Translations under genes and position numbers: made by a program
In this document: positions 10,277-20,514 of the stretch, one piece after another
Layout: the number at the start of each line of letters is the position of its first letter
Position numbering within the stretch: the first letter of the stretch is position 1
Assembly (NCBI GenBank): GCA_963575745.1
Contig: CAUYUJ010002113.1
Span: 1,206,745 to 1,270,744, forward strand
DNA from: Prorocentrum cordatum
Taxonomy: Eukaryota; Sar; Dinophyceae; Prorocentrales; Prorocentraceae
DNA length: 64,000 bases
Direction: 5' to 3'
The notes under the pieces: model-generated
Seen by the model: only the letters and a program-made list of their open reading frames with translations
Database searches by the model: none
Told to the model about the DNA's origin: nothing

Positions 10277-10482
10277 GAGGGAGGAGGGAGGAGAGGAGGA
10301 GAGGAGGAGGGAGGAGGAGGAGGGAGGAGGGAGGGAGGGGGAGGGAGGGAGGGAGGGAGGAGGAGGAGGAGGAGGAGGAGAGGAGGAGGAGGAGGAGGAG
10401 GAGGAGGAGGAGGAGGAGGAGGAGGAGGAGGAGGAGGAGGAGGGAGGAGGAGGAGGAGGAGGAGGAGGAGGAGGAGGAGGCG
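10277..10482. repeat. (AGG)n microsatellite, right of the nested element
   Basis: AGG/GGAGGG repeats in the same strand orientation as 2166-2330. They probably represent the other half of the tract that the hairpin entered. Confidence 0.85.
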
Positions 10483-10796
10483 GAGGCCGACGGGGCCCCC
10501 GTGGGCCCCGGGCAGGACCAGCCGCGCCCGCTCCGCGCCGCGCCCGGCCCGCCCGCGGGCGCGCTCCGCGAGGTGGCGCCCCCAGCTCCTGGAGGCGCGG
10601 CCGCCGCCGCCGCCGCCGCCGCGCGCGGCCCGGGGAGGGACGGAGCACCGCCCGAGGGGGGCCAAGATGGGGGACACGAACTCTCTATACCCCTCCTCCT
10701 CCTCCTCCTCCTCCTCCCTCCTCTCCTCTGCTCTTGCTCCTCCTCCTCCTCCTCCTCCTCCTCCTCCTCCTCCTCCTCCTCCTCCTCCTCCTCCTC
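10483..10796. repeat. GC-rich linker and (CCT)n tract
   Basis: 10483-10690 is over 80% GC with no recognised product. CGGAGCACCGCC...CCAAGAT at about 10640-10670 recurs near 11040-11065 and 11200-11225, so it is a short dispersed motif. A (CCT)n tract fills about 10691-10796. Confidence 0.6.
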
Positions 10797-11070
10797 TGGT
10801 GGGCGCGGTGCCGCGTGCGCCCGGCACGGGCGCGCGCGCGCGCGTCCGGGGGAACGAAAGGGGGGGATGGCAAAAGGCAGGGTCGAGAAGCGCCTCCCGG
10901 CGCCAGGAGGCGCCGGGAGGCGCCCATGGATCGAGGAATGGGCCGGGCGGCGGGGCCGAAACCAGCTGCATGCAGCAGATTTCGTACCCCCCCCTTTCCC
11001 TATCCCCCCCTTTCGTTCGGCCCGAGCGCGGCCCGGGAGGAACGGAGCACCGCTGGGGGGACCAAGAGTG
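10797..11070. mobile_element. Inverted-repeat element with GAACGAAAGGGGGGGAT arms
   Basis: GAACGAAAGGGGGGGATGG at about 10852 is inverted by the complement ending in CCCCCCTTTCGTTC at about 11018. The outer arms GGTGCCGCG and CGGAGCACCGC extend the inverted repeat. The centre has AGCTGCATGCAGC. A half copy of the centre and right arm (TGCATGCAACATAGTTCGTA) lies near 44180. It is non-coding and MITE-like. Confidence 0.65.
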
Positions 11071-11390
11071 GCATAGACAGAAAGTGGCATAAACATAGAA
11101 CCTCACTGAAACCCCCATCGCTAACGTTGATCCGTTGGGAGGGGGCATTGACAGGTGAGTGCGGAAGGAGTGTTCGATCGTTCCTTCCGAGGCCTGTAAC
11201 GGAGCACAGCCGGGGGACCAAGATTAGGGAAAAGGAGCTCTATACACCGACGCTGCTCCGGACCCTGCGTTGAAGTTCGCACAGGAGCGCGGATCCTGGT
11301 GTAGACGGGCCGCTGCTCGTCCTGGAGAGTCCTCGTCGCCACGGCAAGATTCTTCTCGACATTCTGGTCAGAGCGCACCCCTGAAGAAGT
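11071..11390. other. No gene seen
   Basis: Short repeats of AAGTGGCATA (11068-11090) and ACGGAGCAC. It has open frames but no recognisable protein. Confidence 0.4.
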
Positions 11391-11588
11391 CCGTGGGTAG
11401 CCAAGAGGGGGGTGTCCAAGTGGGGGGGGGGTGCAAATCATGACCGGCGGCATGTGCACGGCCCAGCGGGGGGGCCAGGGACGTAATGAAATAAGAAGAG
11501 GCGCCATGAAATCTGGGGAAATATCATGGCCCCCGCCATGATATCCCCCCCCCCCCCTAGTCATCACCCCCCTCTTTTCCGCCCCCGA
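11391..11588. mobile_element. T1 MITE, copy 1
   Basis: The right terminus CTCTTTTCCGCCCCCGA and a decayed left terminus (AGCCAAGAGGGGGG) are inverted. The interior words GCAAATCATGACCGGCGGC and GGGACGTAATGAAA are shared with copies at 27464-27666 and 47334-47519. It is non-coding. Confidence 0.8.
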
Positions 11589-11769
11589 CATAGGGGTGTC
11601 AGCTCGCTCCCCCCCTCAACAAAAACTGGCACAAACGTAAGCACAACCTGTCGGCGGTCCGCGCGGAGCTCTCGGTTCGGCGCGGGACCCCCCCCGCCCG
11701 CGGGGCGCGGAGCGCGGCAGCGGCGGCACCGGAGACGCCGTCCCAGCGCCGAGCTCCGAGAGATCTGCC
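11589..11769. mobile_element. Decayed foldback sequence
   Basis: AACTGGCACAAACGTAAGC, GCGCGGAGCTC and GCGCGGAGCGCG resemble one arm and the centre of the foldback family at 49.8-50.6 kb. The match is partial. Confidence 0.35.
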
Positions 11770-11938
11770 CGCGAGGCTCCAGAAGTAGCAGCTCTTTTCG
11801 CAGGGCAAGGTCAGCGGCCACAATCTCTGCCTCAAGGGTACTATGGGAAACGCACGTCTGTCGCTGAGATCCCATAGACTGCCCAGCTCGGGTGTATGGG
11901 CCCCAAATTGCTTGATATGTTTTCGCAGCGCTCTTCAC
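11770..11938 (-). pseudogene. Ty1/copia-type RNase H fragment
   Basis: On the minus strand the frame contains GPYTRAGQSMGSQRQ followed by TCVSHSTLEAEIVAAD and LALRKELLLLE. This matches the C-terminal RNase H signature of Ty1/copia Pol (K/R-Q-...-S-ST-EAE-...-AA). Only about 55 residues are present. No integrase, RT or LTR was found nearby, so it is a short relic. The downstream part runs into GC-rich repeat. Confidence 0.6.
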
Positions 11939-12649
11939 TCTCCGGCGCTCGGCCCCGCGGGAGGCTCGAGGCTCGACGATCGGGCGCAGCCGAGGGCCCG
12001 CCGCAGGCCTCCCCCAGGGGAGGGGGCCCCCCCTGGCCGCCGCGGAGGGAGACCCGCGCCGAGGCTGTGCGCGGCAGGCGCCCCACGGAGAGGCCGGCGG
12101 GCTCGTCGCCGCCGTCGCCGCCGCCGCCTCCGCCTTCGCCGCGGTGCCTCCCCGCGGCTGCGACCCAGACGCGTCCGGCGCCGTGTTCGCTTCGAGGCCC
12201 GGGGGCGGCGGCTGCTCGCCCCGGATCAGTTAGTTCTCCGCTGCTCCGAGGGTGGGGGCGGGCGGCGGGTCCACTTAAGAGGGCGAGGTCGAGGGAGAAG
12301 TCTCTCCGTCGACGGCGAGGCAGAGGCGGGCCGCTCCAGCGCGTGGCTGCTCGGGGCAGCCGAGGAGGCTACTGCTGTCTGGCGTGCAGGAGGGCGGGAG
12401 AAGACGAGGGTTTCCGCGCTGGGGGGCAGGGGGAGGGGAAAGCGCTCGGACGCGGAAGAGGTCCGCGTACAGTCGGACTTGAATAGGCAGGACACGCGAG
12501 AGGACACAAGACCCTTCCCGAGGCTCCGAGGGCCACACTGCCATAGCAAGGTACGGAGGCATGGGACGCGAGACACGGGACACAAAGGTTCCCTTGTTTG
12601 GGCAGGGTCGACCTACTCATCCGGGCCGACTGTAGTCGAGGAAAAGGAA
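11939..12649. other. GC-rich region, no gene recognised
   Basis: Very GC-rich DNA that is open in most frames on both strands because of Arg/Pro/Gly/Ala-rich composition. I see no domain, splice pattern or conserved frame that singles out a gene. Confidence 0.4.
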
Positions 12650-12788
12650 CTATGCACATGCACCGATTCCGGCCAGGCCCATCCTGAGCCCAGGATCGGT
12701 GCATCTGCCCTCCTGCCGTGGCCAGGAAAGCATATGCACCGATCCTGGGTCAAGGATGGGCCTTGCCAGGATCGGTGCATGTGCATAG
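12650..12788. repeat. Hairpin with 55-bp arms
   Basis: The arm at 12650-12704 begins CTATGCACATGCACCGAT and ends GATCGGTGCAT. Its reverse complement with few mismatches is at 12734-12788. The loop is 29 bp. The RNA or single strand would form a long stem. There is no coding frame. Confidence 0.85.
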
Positions 12789-12807
12789 CCGCCCGACGCA
12801 GAGCAGG

Positions 12808-13066
12808 CCCTGACTCCAGATCCGCCCTACTTTGGCTTTTTTTCCAACTTACAATTGCGTCGGAAATCCACCTATAAGGAGCCGAAAAAGTAGGGCGGAA
12901 ATTTCTGCACCCAACATAAAATAGGGCGAGCATCCACAGAAGTAGGGCGGAAACAACAACAGAAAAATAGGGCGGAAATTGGCATCAGCGGGGCTTGAAA
13001 CGTAAGGCGGAAATTCCAAGCCCTCCTTACGAATTTCCCCAAAGTAGGGCGGATCCGGAGTCAGGG
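12808..13066. mobile_element. TAGGGCGGAAAT MITE, copy 1
   Basis: Terminal inverted repeats of about 28 bp start CCCTGACTCC and end GGAGTCAGGG, with CGCCCTACTTTGG/CCAAAGTAGGGCG inside. The interior repeats (A)GTAGGGCGGAAA five times with variation. It is 259 bp long and non-coding. A 248-bp copy is at 48224-48471. It is flanked exactly by an imperfect direct repeat (12785-12807 and 13067-13094). Confidence 0.85.
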
Positions 13067-13350
13067 ATAGCTCTTCGCCCGACGCAGGAGCAGGCCGGAG
13101 CGAGACCGACGAGGAACGCGCCGGGGGCGGACGAGAGCGGATCGCGGGAGCTCCGGGAGCGGATGGGGAGCGAGAGCGTCGCGCGGCGAGCGTCGCGCGG
13201 CGAGCGTCGCGCACGCCGCGCGCTCGGGAGAGAGGCCCGGGACCTCCGAGCGCTCTGGCTCGTGTGGGCGCGGGGGCGTCCCGGGGCGCGGGGGCGTCCC
13301 GAGCTCTCGGCACCGCCACTGCCCGCGGTTCCCCCGCCGTCCGCAGGCAT
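13067..13350. other. No gene recognised
   Basis: It begins with the right copy of the direct repeat flanking the MITE. The rest is GC-rich, with GTCGCGCGGCGAGC repeated three times near 13178-13212. Confidence 0.4.
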
Positions 13351-13523
13351 TGGGCGTGGCTCAATGGGGGGGTCACAAATGGGGGGGTCAGAAAAGGTCC
13401 CCTTTCGTGCCCCTTTCGGGCCCCTCCAGAGCCCCAGGGGGCTCGTTTAGGTACTGTTTGGGTACCTTTTCGGACCACGCTCGCCACCCCCCCATTTATG
13501 ACCCCCCCATTACGCGGCGCCCA
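13351..13523. mobile_element. Poly-G inverted-repeat MITE
   Basis: The 173-bp segment begins TGGGCG and ends CGCCCA. The arms carry AATGGGGGGGTCA and its complement, plus an inner AAATGGGGGGGT and AAAAGGT/ACCTTTT pairing. No other copy was seen in the window. Confidence 0.6.
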
Positions 13524-14045
13524 AAGGCACACGTCAGCACTCCTCCAGTTGGTGCCAGGCCCAGACATCTGGACGTCTGGGGGCCGCTCCAGGCTTCGAA
13601 GCAGCTGGCCGTGCTGGCTTTTGCAGCATGCGGGCCGTGGGGGAGGGTACCCAGGGGGTCCTCTCAAAAGCGGGTGCCAGAGTCACAAACCCTCGCGCCC
13701 TCGCACCCTGCATCAGCCCGTGTAAAATCGGCCTTGTGTTCACGTTCGATCTAGCACTCTCTCCCTCTCTCTCTCTAGATTATATTTATATCTGTCTCTC
13801 CGTCTCTCTCTCTCTCTCTCGCTACCTCTTTCTGTCATTATGCGTGTATGTCTCTGTGTACATTGCGAGCCACGACCTCTTCCTCTTCCCCCTCTCCTGC
13901 TCCTCCTCATACTCCTCCCCTGGGACTGGGTATGTATATATATATATATATATACATATGGAAGAGAGAGAGAGAGAGAGAGAGAGGATGTGCATACATG
14001 TGTGTACATTTTTATTTTTTATATATATATATACATTTTATACCT
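13524..14045. repeat. Non-coding stretch with CT, TA and GA microsatellites
   Basis: 13524-13740 shows nothing recognised. Then (CT)n at about 13760-13830, (TA)n at 13934-13956, (GA)n at 13966-13987 and more TA near 14020-14035 precede the LE element. Confidence 0.7.
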
Positions 14046-15481
14046 GTGAACTTACAAAGAAAAGCCCGGCATATCACCGTCACCCCCCCGCCCGGTACCC
14101 GCACACGAACCCCAAACCCCCTCCCCGGCGCCTCGAAGAGGCCCCAAGACGGCCCAAGAGGCCTCCAAGACGGCCCCAGGAGGCCCCCAAGATCGTCCAA
14201 GAGGGCCCCGAGACGCACAAAGATCGCTCCACAACGCCCAAGACAGTCCCAATATGGCCCAAGACGCCTCCAAGACGCCCCGACAGGCGTTCAGGAGGCT
14301 TCCCAAGAGGGCCCCAAGAGGCAAACATGATTGTTTTTTGTCATCGGTTTTTGAAGGTTTCTTTGGGTCTCGCGTTTTCGGCTTCCCGACGCTCCAAGAC
14401 AGCCCAAGAGGCCCCCAAGAACGCCCCAAGACCGCCCAAGTAACCCCCGAAACAGCCCCAAGACGGCCCCAACGGGCCCCAAGACAGCCCAAAAGGCTTC
14501 TGAGACGGCCCAAAAGGGCCCCAAGACGGCTCTAAGAGGGAGCCCAGACGGGGGATCCGAACGGACTTTTCGAGCTTTGGCCCCAAGAGGCGCCAAGAAA
14601 AGCCCTGGAGGCCCCCAAGAGGCGCCCAAAGGCCCCCACGAGACTCCCAAGAGGCCCCCGAGCGGTCCCCGAAAGCCGCCCCAACGGCCCCCACAGGCAC
14701 CGAAACCAAACCCGGCCCCAAGAGGCTTCCGAAATGCTTCCAGGAGGCCCCCAAGAGACCTGCCCCCAAGATCCTCTAAGAAAGCCACGAGGCGCACAAA
14801 TATCGCCCCACGACGCCTACGATAGTCCCAATACGGCCCACGACGCCTCCAATAGGCCCCGAGAGGCATCCAATAGGGTTCCCAAGAGGGCCCCGAGAGG
14901 CAAACATGGTTGTTTTTTTTCGTAGGTTCTCCACGCTTCCCGACGCTCCAAGACAGCACAAGATTCCTCCAAGATCGCCCCAAGACCGCCCAAGTAACCC
15001 CCGAAACAGCCCCAAGACGGCCCCAACGGGCACCAAGACAGGCCAAGAGGCCTCCAAAACGGCCCAAAAGGGCCCCAAGACGGCTCTAAAAGAGAGCCCA
15101 GACGGGGGATCCGAACGGACTTTTCGGGCCCTCGGCCCCAAGAGGCTCCCAGGAGGCCCCAAGAAAGGCCCTGGAGGTCACCAAGAGACTCCCAAAGGCC
15201 CCCACGAGCCCCCCAAGAAGCTCCCGAGCGGTCCCCAAGAGCCCCCCAAACGGCCCCCACAGGCACCGAACCGGGCCACAAGAGGCTTCCCAAATCCTCC
15301 CAGGAGGCCCCCACGAGACCTGCCACGAGCTCCGAACGAACTGTCCAGATGCTCCCATGAAGAGCCCCGGACGCCTCCAGGACAGCTTCAAGCGCGCTCC
15401 AAGGCCTCTCAAGATGGCTCCAAAACGACTGCGGATGGCCAATTGCCGTCGCCGAGTACGTTCGTCGTCGTTGCCACCGCA

Positions 15482-15548
<67 letters not shown>

Positions 15549-15572
15549 GCGTCGTCGTCGTCGACGTCGTTT

Positions 15573-15638
<66 letters not shown>

Positions 15639-15990
15639 TCGTTGTCGTTGTCGTCATCGTCGTCGTCGTCCCAAAACGGCCCTAGAGCGCTCCAGTACAG
15701 CCCAAGCGGGCGCCTAGATGACCAGAAAAGGGCCCCAAGCAGATCCCCAATCAGGCCTACCGAGGCCAACTTCATTAACTTCCGCATCAACGGGGTCCTC
15801 TCGCCGCCACTGAAGAAGTCCGAGGGGCGCAGAACGAGATCATAACCTGGACCCGCTGTTGATCAGGCCTGCACGAAGACGACGACGATGACGACGACTA
15901 CGACGACGACGATCTGGACCGCAGCATCACTAGAGACACGTCGGTGCAAGGATTAAGATTAGAAGGCGAAGCGCAGCGAGCCTTAACATC
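14046..15990 (+). repeat. LE repeat, 2-kb copy A
   Basis: It starts at AAAGCCCGGCATATCACC beside a TA tract. The body is degenerate repetition of CCAAGAGGCCCCCAAGA-like words about 15 bp long. It is punctuated at about 14318-14400 and 14894-14955 by an AT-richer box (AAACATGATTGTTTTTTG, then TTCCCGACGCTCCAAGACAG). A (TCG)n tract occupies 15478-15673. The end has GGCGAAGCGCAG and CATCTTGTGTACATACATAT. An inverted copy lies at 30841-33000. Long Trp/Gly/Leu-rich open frames on the minus strand follow from the repeat and are not treated as genes. Confidence 0.75.
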
Positions 15991-16310
15991 TTGTGTACAT
16001 ACATATATAGATCTAGATGTGTGTATGCATGCCTGCCCGTTGTGTTAATCCCCACTCCTCGCTCCTCCTCCAAGTCCTCTTCCTCAGATCATCACCCTTC
16101 TTTTCCCCTTCTGCATGGCCCCCCCTCTCCTCGAATTTGCCTCATCCTTGCATCCAGCCGTTCATCACTTCTGCTGCTCCTGCTCCTCCTCCTCCCCACC
16201 ACAACCACTCCAACCAACACTGCCGTCATCATCTTCATCAGCATCTTCATCATCAGCATCACCATCGTCATCGTCATCCGCATCATCATCAGCATCATCA
16301 GCATCATCAG

Positions 16311-16374
<64 letters not shown>

Positions 16375-16974
16375 GTCACCATCTTCATCAGCATCGTCGT
16401 CATCGTCATCATCGTCGTCATCGCCATCGTCGTCGTCGTCATCGCCACCATCACCACAATCATCATCATCAGCATCAGCATTATATTATCAACAGTGTGA
16501 TCATTGTCGTCATCATCGTCGACACCACCATCATCATCGTCGTCGTCGTCGTCACCAGCATCATCATCAGCATCATCATCAGCATCATCATCAGCATAAT
16601 CGTCGTCGTTAGCATAATCATCATCATAATCATCGTCATCATCATTATCATCCGCACCGTTGGCGTGTTCGTCATGGGCATCGTCAGCAACATCAACATA
16701 ACCATCAACATCGCCATCAACATCACAATCACCATCACCATCATCATAAGCCGCATCACAATCCTCACCCTCATTACTTACGCAGGCCGAAAGATTTTCC
16801 TCTTGAGCCCCACATGTCGGAAGCGACGCGCCGATCCCTTCTGTTCTCCTCCCACCTCCTCTTGCCTCTTCCCTCATTCTTGCCCTCTTCATCCTGGGAA
16901 GACCCCCCTCCTCCGTAGAATCGTAGCATTGGTCTGCAGATCCACAGTTCCGTGGATAGCATGATGCTTCACTT
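15991..16974. repeat. (CAT)n-rich tract
   Basis: Interrupted CAT/CGT trinucleotide repeats dominate about 16200-16760, with the longest pure run near 16330-16370. The flanks hold no recognised gene. His/Ile/Asp-rich frames are artefacts. Confidence 0.8.
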
Positions 16975-17335
16975 GCGGTGCTCCGCGGATCCCATTTCCC
17001 CTGGGTCCCGGATGTTTATCATTATTAGTATTATTATGATATAGTTATTCCTGGGATATAAATGGATCCATCGTTTTTCACACACAGGAAATTGGATCCG
17101 CGCAACACAGAAATAGGATCCACGAAACTCTCCCACACCCGACAAGGGATCCAATTGGATCCATTGATGTTCTCATATTTTTAGTCCAAGAGGAACAACT
17201 TTCGGCCTGGGGATGTATCATCCTCATCCTCCTCATCAACATCCTCATCATCATCGCCCGCCCCCTCTTACTCCAATCCCATTCTCTTGCGGAAGAGAAA
17301 CAAAGGGGAGAAGGTCCTCGGTACCGTGAGAGCTC
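16975..17335. repeat. GGATCC cluster and flank
   Basis: GGATCC occurs six times between about 16987 and 17162, several as AATTGGATCC or ATGGATCC. Otherwise there are short CAT runs and no gene. Confidence 0.5.
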
Positions 17336-18004
17336 GCGCTCTTCCCCTTCCTCCTCCTCCTCCTTCTCCTCCTCCTCCTCCTCCTTCTTCACCTCCTGCT
17401 CCCTCTCCTCCTTCTCATCCTCCTCCTGCTCCTCCTCCTCCTCCTGCCGCTCCTCGTCCTCCTCTGAACCCTGACCCTGTCAAACGTTCACGGTCGCCAG
17501 TTGCTGTCCTGTTGAGCCGCTACGTTCTTGTGGCCTTCCTTGCATCGGGGCTTGGGCCCAAACCTCGCCTGGCCACCAGAGGTGGGCCCTCCCCCCGGCT
17601 GCTGCAGGCATGGGCCCTGGCACCCGCCCGGCAGCGGTGAGCCTGGCTCGCGCCCCCGAGGACCGAACCGAATATCCTCTGGGTGTAGAACAGAAAGCTT
17701 CGCCACCACAACCACCGGGCCCGTGTGCCCACGCTCTCGCAATCTAGATTCCGGGGCGCGATCCCGTGGATCCGTCCCGTGGGGACACCCGCGAGCAACC
17801 ACGCCTCGTACCCTCCTCCGCCTTTCCCACCCTCCTCCTCCCCTTCACCCTCCCGCTCTTCCTCTTGACGTCTCCTGTTCCTCCACTGGGGAGACAGAAA
17901 GATACCGATACCGCTACTCTCCAAACCTCTCCCGGATTGCGTTCTGACCAGTTTGGAGGTGAATCTTGCCGCGGCGACGAGGGCAGAGGGTAGCGGCATC
18001 GACA
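17336..18004. other. (CCT)n tract and unassigned GC-rich DNA
   Basis: (CCT)n fills about 17345-17460. From 17461 to 18004 both strands are open in more than one frame. A minus-strand frame (DSNWRP near 17490, upstream RFGPRGREPGSPLP) could be exonic, but nothing identifies it. Confidence 0.3.
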
Positions 18005-18428
18005 TCTCTTCCTCCCTTGATCCTCCTCCTCCTCCTCCTTCTTCTTCTCCTCCCCCTCACTCCTTCTTCTTCTTCTCCTCCTCCTCCTCCTCCTCCTCCT
18101 CCTCCTCCTCCTCCTCCTCCTCCTCACCCCCCCTCACCCTTCTCCCCCTGCCCCCCCTCGTCGGCCGCGGTCGCCGCCGCCTCCGCCGCCGTCGCCGCCG
18201 CTGTCGCCGCCGACCTCGACTCGAGGGCCCCTCTGCTCGGGCGAGGTGCCGGCGCCGCCCGCTCGCACACCGGGCCTCTTGTTGCAGGGCACCCTGCAGT
18301 CCAGGAGAGAGGAGGGCGGCCGACTCCGATCGGAGGGGGGCCCTCTCCACGCCGGGCGCGCGGACCTAGAGAGAACAAGCAGGCACACACCGCAGCTCCC
18401 CTCCCGACGGAGTCGATGACGCCGGCGC
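18005..18428. repeat. (CCT)n tract and GC-rich flank
   Basis: CCT/CTT repeats fill 18015-18125, followed by GCCGCC-rich sequence. No gene is seen. Confidence 0.6.
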
Positions 18429-18566
18429 CCGAGCAGGTAGGGCCGCAGGACCGCGCCACGCCGCAGATGCATCGTCGCCGTAGCCGAGGGAACGATCGGG
18501 GCCCTCCTCGAGACGCATCGCCGAGGCATCGGCGTTGCGGCGCGATCCTCCGACCTCATCTGCTCC
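18429..18566. mobile_element. GCATCG palindromic element, copy 2 (decayed)
   Basis: The left end is GAGCAGGTAGGGCCGCAGGA and the right end is GATCCTCCGACCTCATCTG. The interior retains GATGCATCG and GCATCGGCG. It is shorter than the copies at 1.7 and 51.4 kb and ends directly in an AGG tract. Confidence 0.6.
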
Positions 18567-18716
18567 GGAGGACGAGGAGGAGGAGGAGGAGGAGGAGGAG
18601 GAGAAGGAGGAGGAGGAGGAGGAGGAGGAGCGAGGAGGAGGAGGAGCGAGGAGAAGGAGGAGGAGGAGGAGGAGGAGGAGGAGGAGGAAGAGGAGGAAGA
18701 GGAGGAGGAGTCGGCA
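18567..18716. repeat. (GAG)n microsatellite
   Basis: GAG/AGG repeats with AAG interruptions. Poly-Glu and poly-Ser frames are artefacts. Confidence 0.85.
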
Positions 18717-18755
18717 CACTCACTGCCGCCCTGCGAGCGGCGCGCCCGGGCGGCG

Positions 18756-19259
18756 TCACTCCGCCGCGCTGCCCGCGGCCGAGGCCCCGCCGAGGTCGAG
18801 CAGGCGCACCAGGAGGGCGCGCCAGCCGAGGCGCACCACGCCGGAGAGGCCGCCGAGGGCCACCTTGAAGGCAGCGTACGCGAGGCCCTCCTCCGGCGAC
18901 GGCGAGGGGGCGTGGTCTGCCGAGGGCGTGGCCTGCGACGCGCCCCCCGGGGGGGCCGGCGCGAGGGCCCTCGCCGAGAGAGCCCCCCGCCGCGATCCTC
19001 CCGAGGGGGCACGGCGAGGGCAGGCGTGGTGCCCCCCGCGAGGCGCAGATCGCACGCCAGGCCTCGGCGTCGACCACACCCTCCGTACAGTCGCCGCCTC
19101 CCTGTTGAAGGGCGGGGGGCGCCAGCGGCAGGCTGTGCGCCATGCCCTCGGAGCCTCCGAAGAGACCTCCCCGCGCGGCCCGTCGCCGCGCCCCTTCGAA
19201 GGGGCCTCGGAGGCCGGAGGCAGCAGTCGCCCGGAGCATCCTATAGAGGAGCGGGCCAA
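18756..19259 (-). CDS. Possible exonic sequence, hypothetical
   Basis: A minus-strand frame ends with SPSPEEGLAYAAFKVAL then GGLSGVVRLGWRALLVRLL, an amphipathic or hydrophobic stretch. An overlapping frame has GMAHSLPLAPPALQQGGG and VVDAEAWRAICASRG. The two could be different exons of one gene, since the DNA between them has AG|GT-like junctions, but no family is recognised. GC content above 70% keeps all frames open, so confidence is low. Confidence 0.2.
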   Translation of the reverse strand: MARSSIGCSGRLLPPASEAPSKGRGDGPRGEVSSEAPRAWRTACRWRPPPFNREAATVRRVWSTPRPGVRSAPRGGHHACPRRAPSGGSRRGALSARALAPAPPGGASQATPSADHAPSPSPEEGLAYAAFKVALGGLSGVVRLGWRALLVRLLDLGGASAAGSAAE

Positions 19260-19630
19260 GTTCCAAGACCGTGCAGGGCAGTTCTTCAGACATGGGATGC
19301 TTTAAACATATAAGATGTGGAATCCATGATTGAGTTATGAGCAAGTTTACGCGTGAACGCATCGCTGTTTTTAGTACCAAACCCCTGCATGTTTGATACA
19401 TGATCCGCACGCGGAGCATGTATGAAAAACGGCACTGTGCGGCCACATGGAGTCCCAAGTGATCTACCACACGGCGTGGTCACCGCGCCTCTTCGGGGCC
19501 CCCGACAGCTGCCCGCCGTGCACCAACCCTGCTCGGGCCAGCCGTGGGCCCAGGGCGGGGTGGCGACACGCACCAGGGTGTGGGCACACGAGGGCGGCGG
19601 CCTTCGGACTGGGCGGCGGGGGTGGGGGCT
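19260..19630. other. No gene recognised
   Basis: A less GC-rich patch (19290-19440) holds the imperfect palindrome GATACATGATCC...GGAGCATGTATG. Nothing else is identifiable. Confidence 0.4.
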
Positions 19631-19900
19631 GCTGCTGAGAAGGCGCGGGGGCCTTCTGGGACGGGCCCTGGACCTGCGACGAGCGGGGGGAGATGCGAGA
19701 AGGAGGAGGCCTTCTCAGAAGGCTCGGAGGGCCCCAGGCCTTCTGAGAAGGTGTAAACGCCTTCACCAAAGGCACGGGAAACTTCTCAAAGGCGCGAGGG
19801 CTTCTCAGAAGTCCCACAGCCTTCTGAGAAGGCCTTCTCCTTCTCACTTCCCCCCTCGCTCGCCGCCGATCGAGGACGGCTTCTTAGAATGCCCCCGCTC
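19631..19900. repeat. Cluster of CTTCTNAGAAG palindromes
   Basis: CTTCTCAGAAG, CTTCTGAGAAG and variants occur at least five times (for example 19712, 19740, 19800, 19823). The same word builds the arms of the hairpin element at 1.3, 2.3, 10.2 and 51.7 kb, so this may be a rearranged relative. Confidence 0.5.
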
Positions 19901-20322
19901 CCCCCTCAGAAGGGCCCTCCCAGCTCCCGCCCGCGTGCACGCCAACCTCCTTGCGCCGCCCCTGCGACATCCGAGCACTACTAACCCCCACGAACCATCA
20001 ACCCTCGGGAATCGACGGGAGGCGGGGGTACGGCTCGGATCTCGCCCTGCGGTCGACGAGCTCCGAACCCCGCCCCCCCCGCCCCAGCGAGCTGCCCGAG
20101 GCGCGGCTCTCGGCGAGGGCGGGGCTCGGCCTGCGCCGCCGACACCTCCCCGCGCGCGACGCCCGATCGGCGTGCTGCGCACCCGCCCCCGCCCGCAGCT
20201 CCCGGCTTCTGGGCCCGGGCCTGGCCTGGCCAGGGTCGGTCCAGGTGGGAACCCTGTCCGGAGGAGAGAAGCAGGACCAGCCTTACGAGTCGTAAGACGA
20301 AGGAAAGAACTGCATCCTCCTC
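19901..20322. other. No gene recognised
   Basis: GC-rich DNA. Open frames on both strands lack any domain. Confidence 0.4.
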
Positions 20323-20394
20323 TTCCTCCTACTACTACTACTGCTACTTCCACCTCTAATTCTACTACTACTACTGCTACTTCCACCTCTAATT

Positions 20395-20427
<33 letters not shown>

Positions 20428-20437
20428 TACTACTACT

Positions 20438-20514
<77 letters not shown>

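Noticed and set aside
10209-11148. Poly-Glu, poly-Pro, poly-Ser and poly-Leu proteins from AGG/CCT tracts (also at 2.1, 15.5, 17.4, 18.1, 18.6, 20.4, 30.4, 31.1, 44.4 and 46.7 kb)
   Set aside because: They are pure trinucleotide translations with no flanking domain.
16092-16892. Asp/Met- and His-rich frames in (CAT)n tracts, also at 23.4-24.2 kb and 39.0-39.4 kb
   Set aside because: Microsatellite artefacts, open in several frames.
16975-17162. Six GGATCC words as a possible regulatory cluster
   Set aside because: They lack a consistent spacing or flank. A short degenerate repeat explains them.
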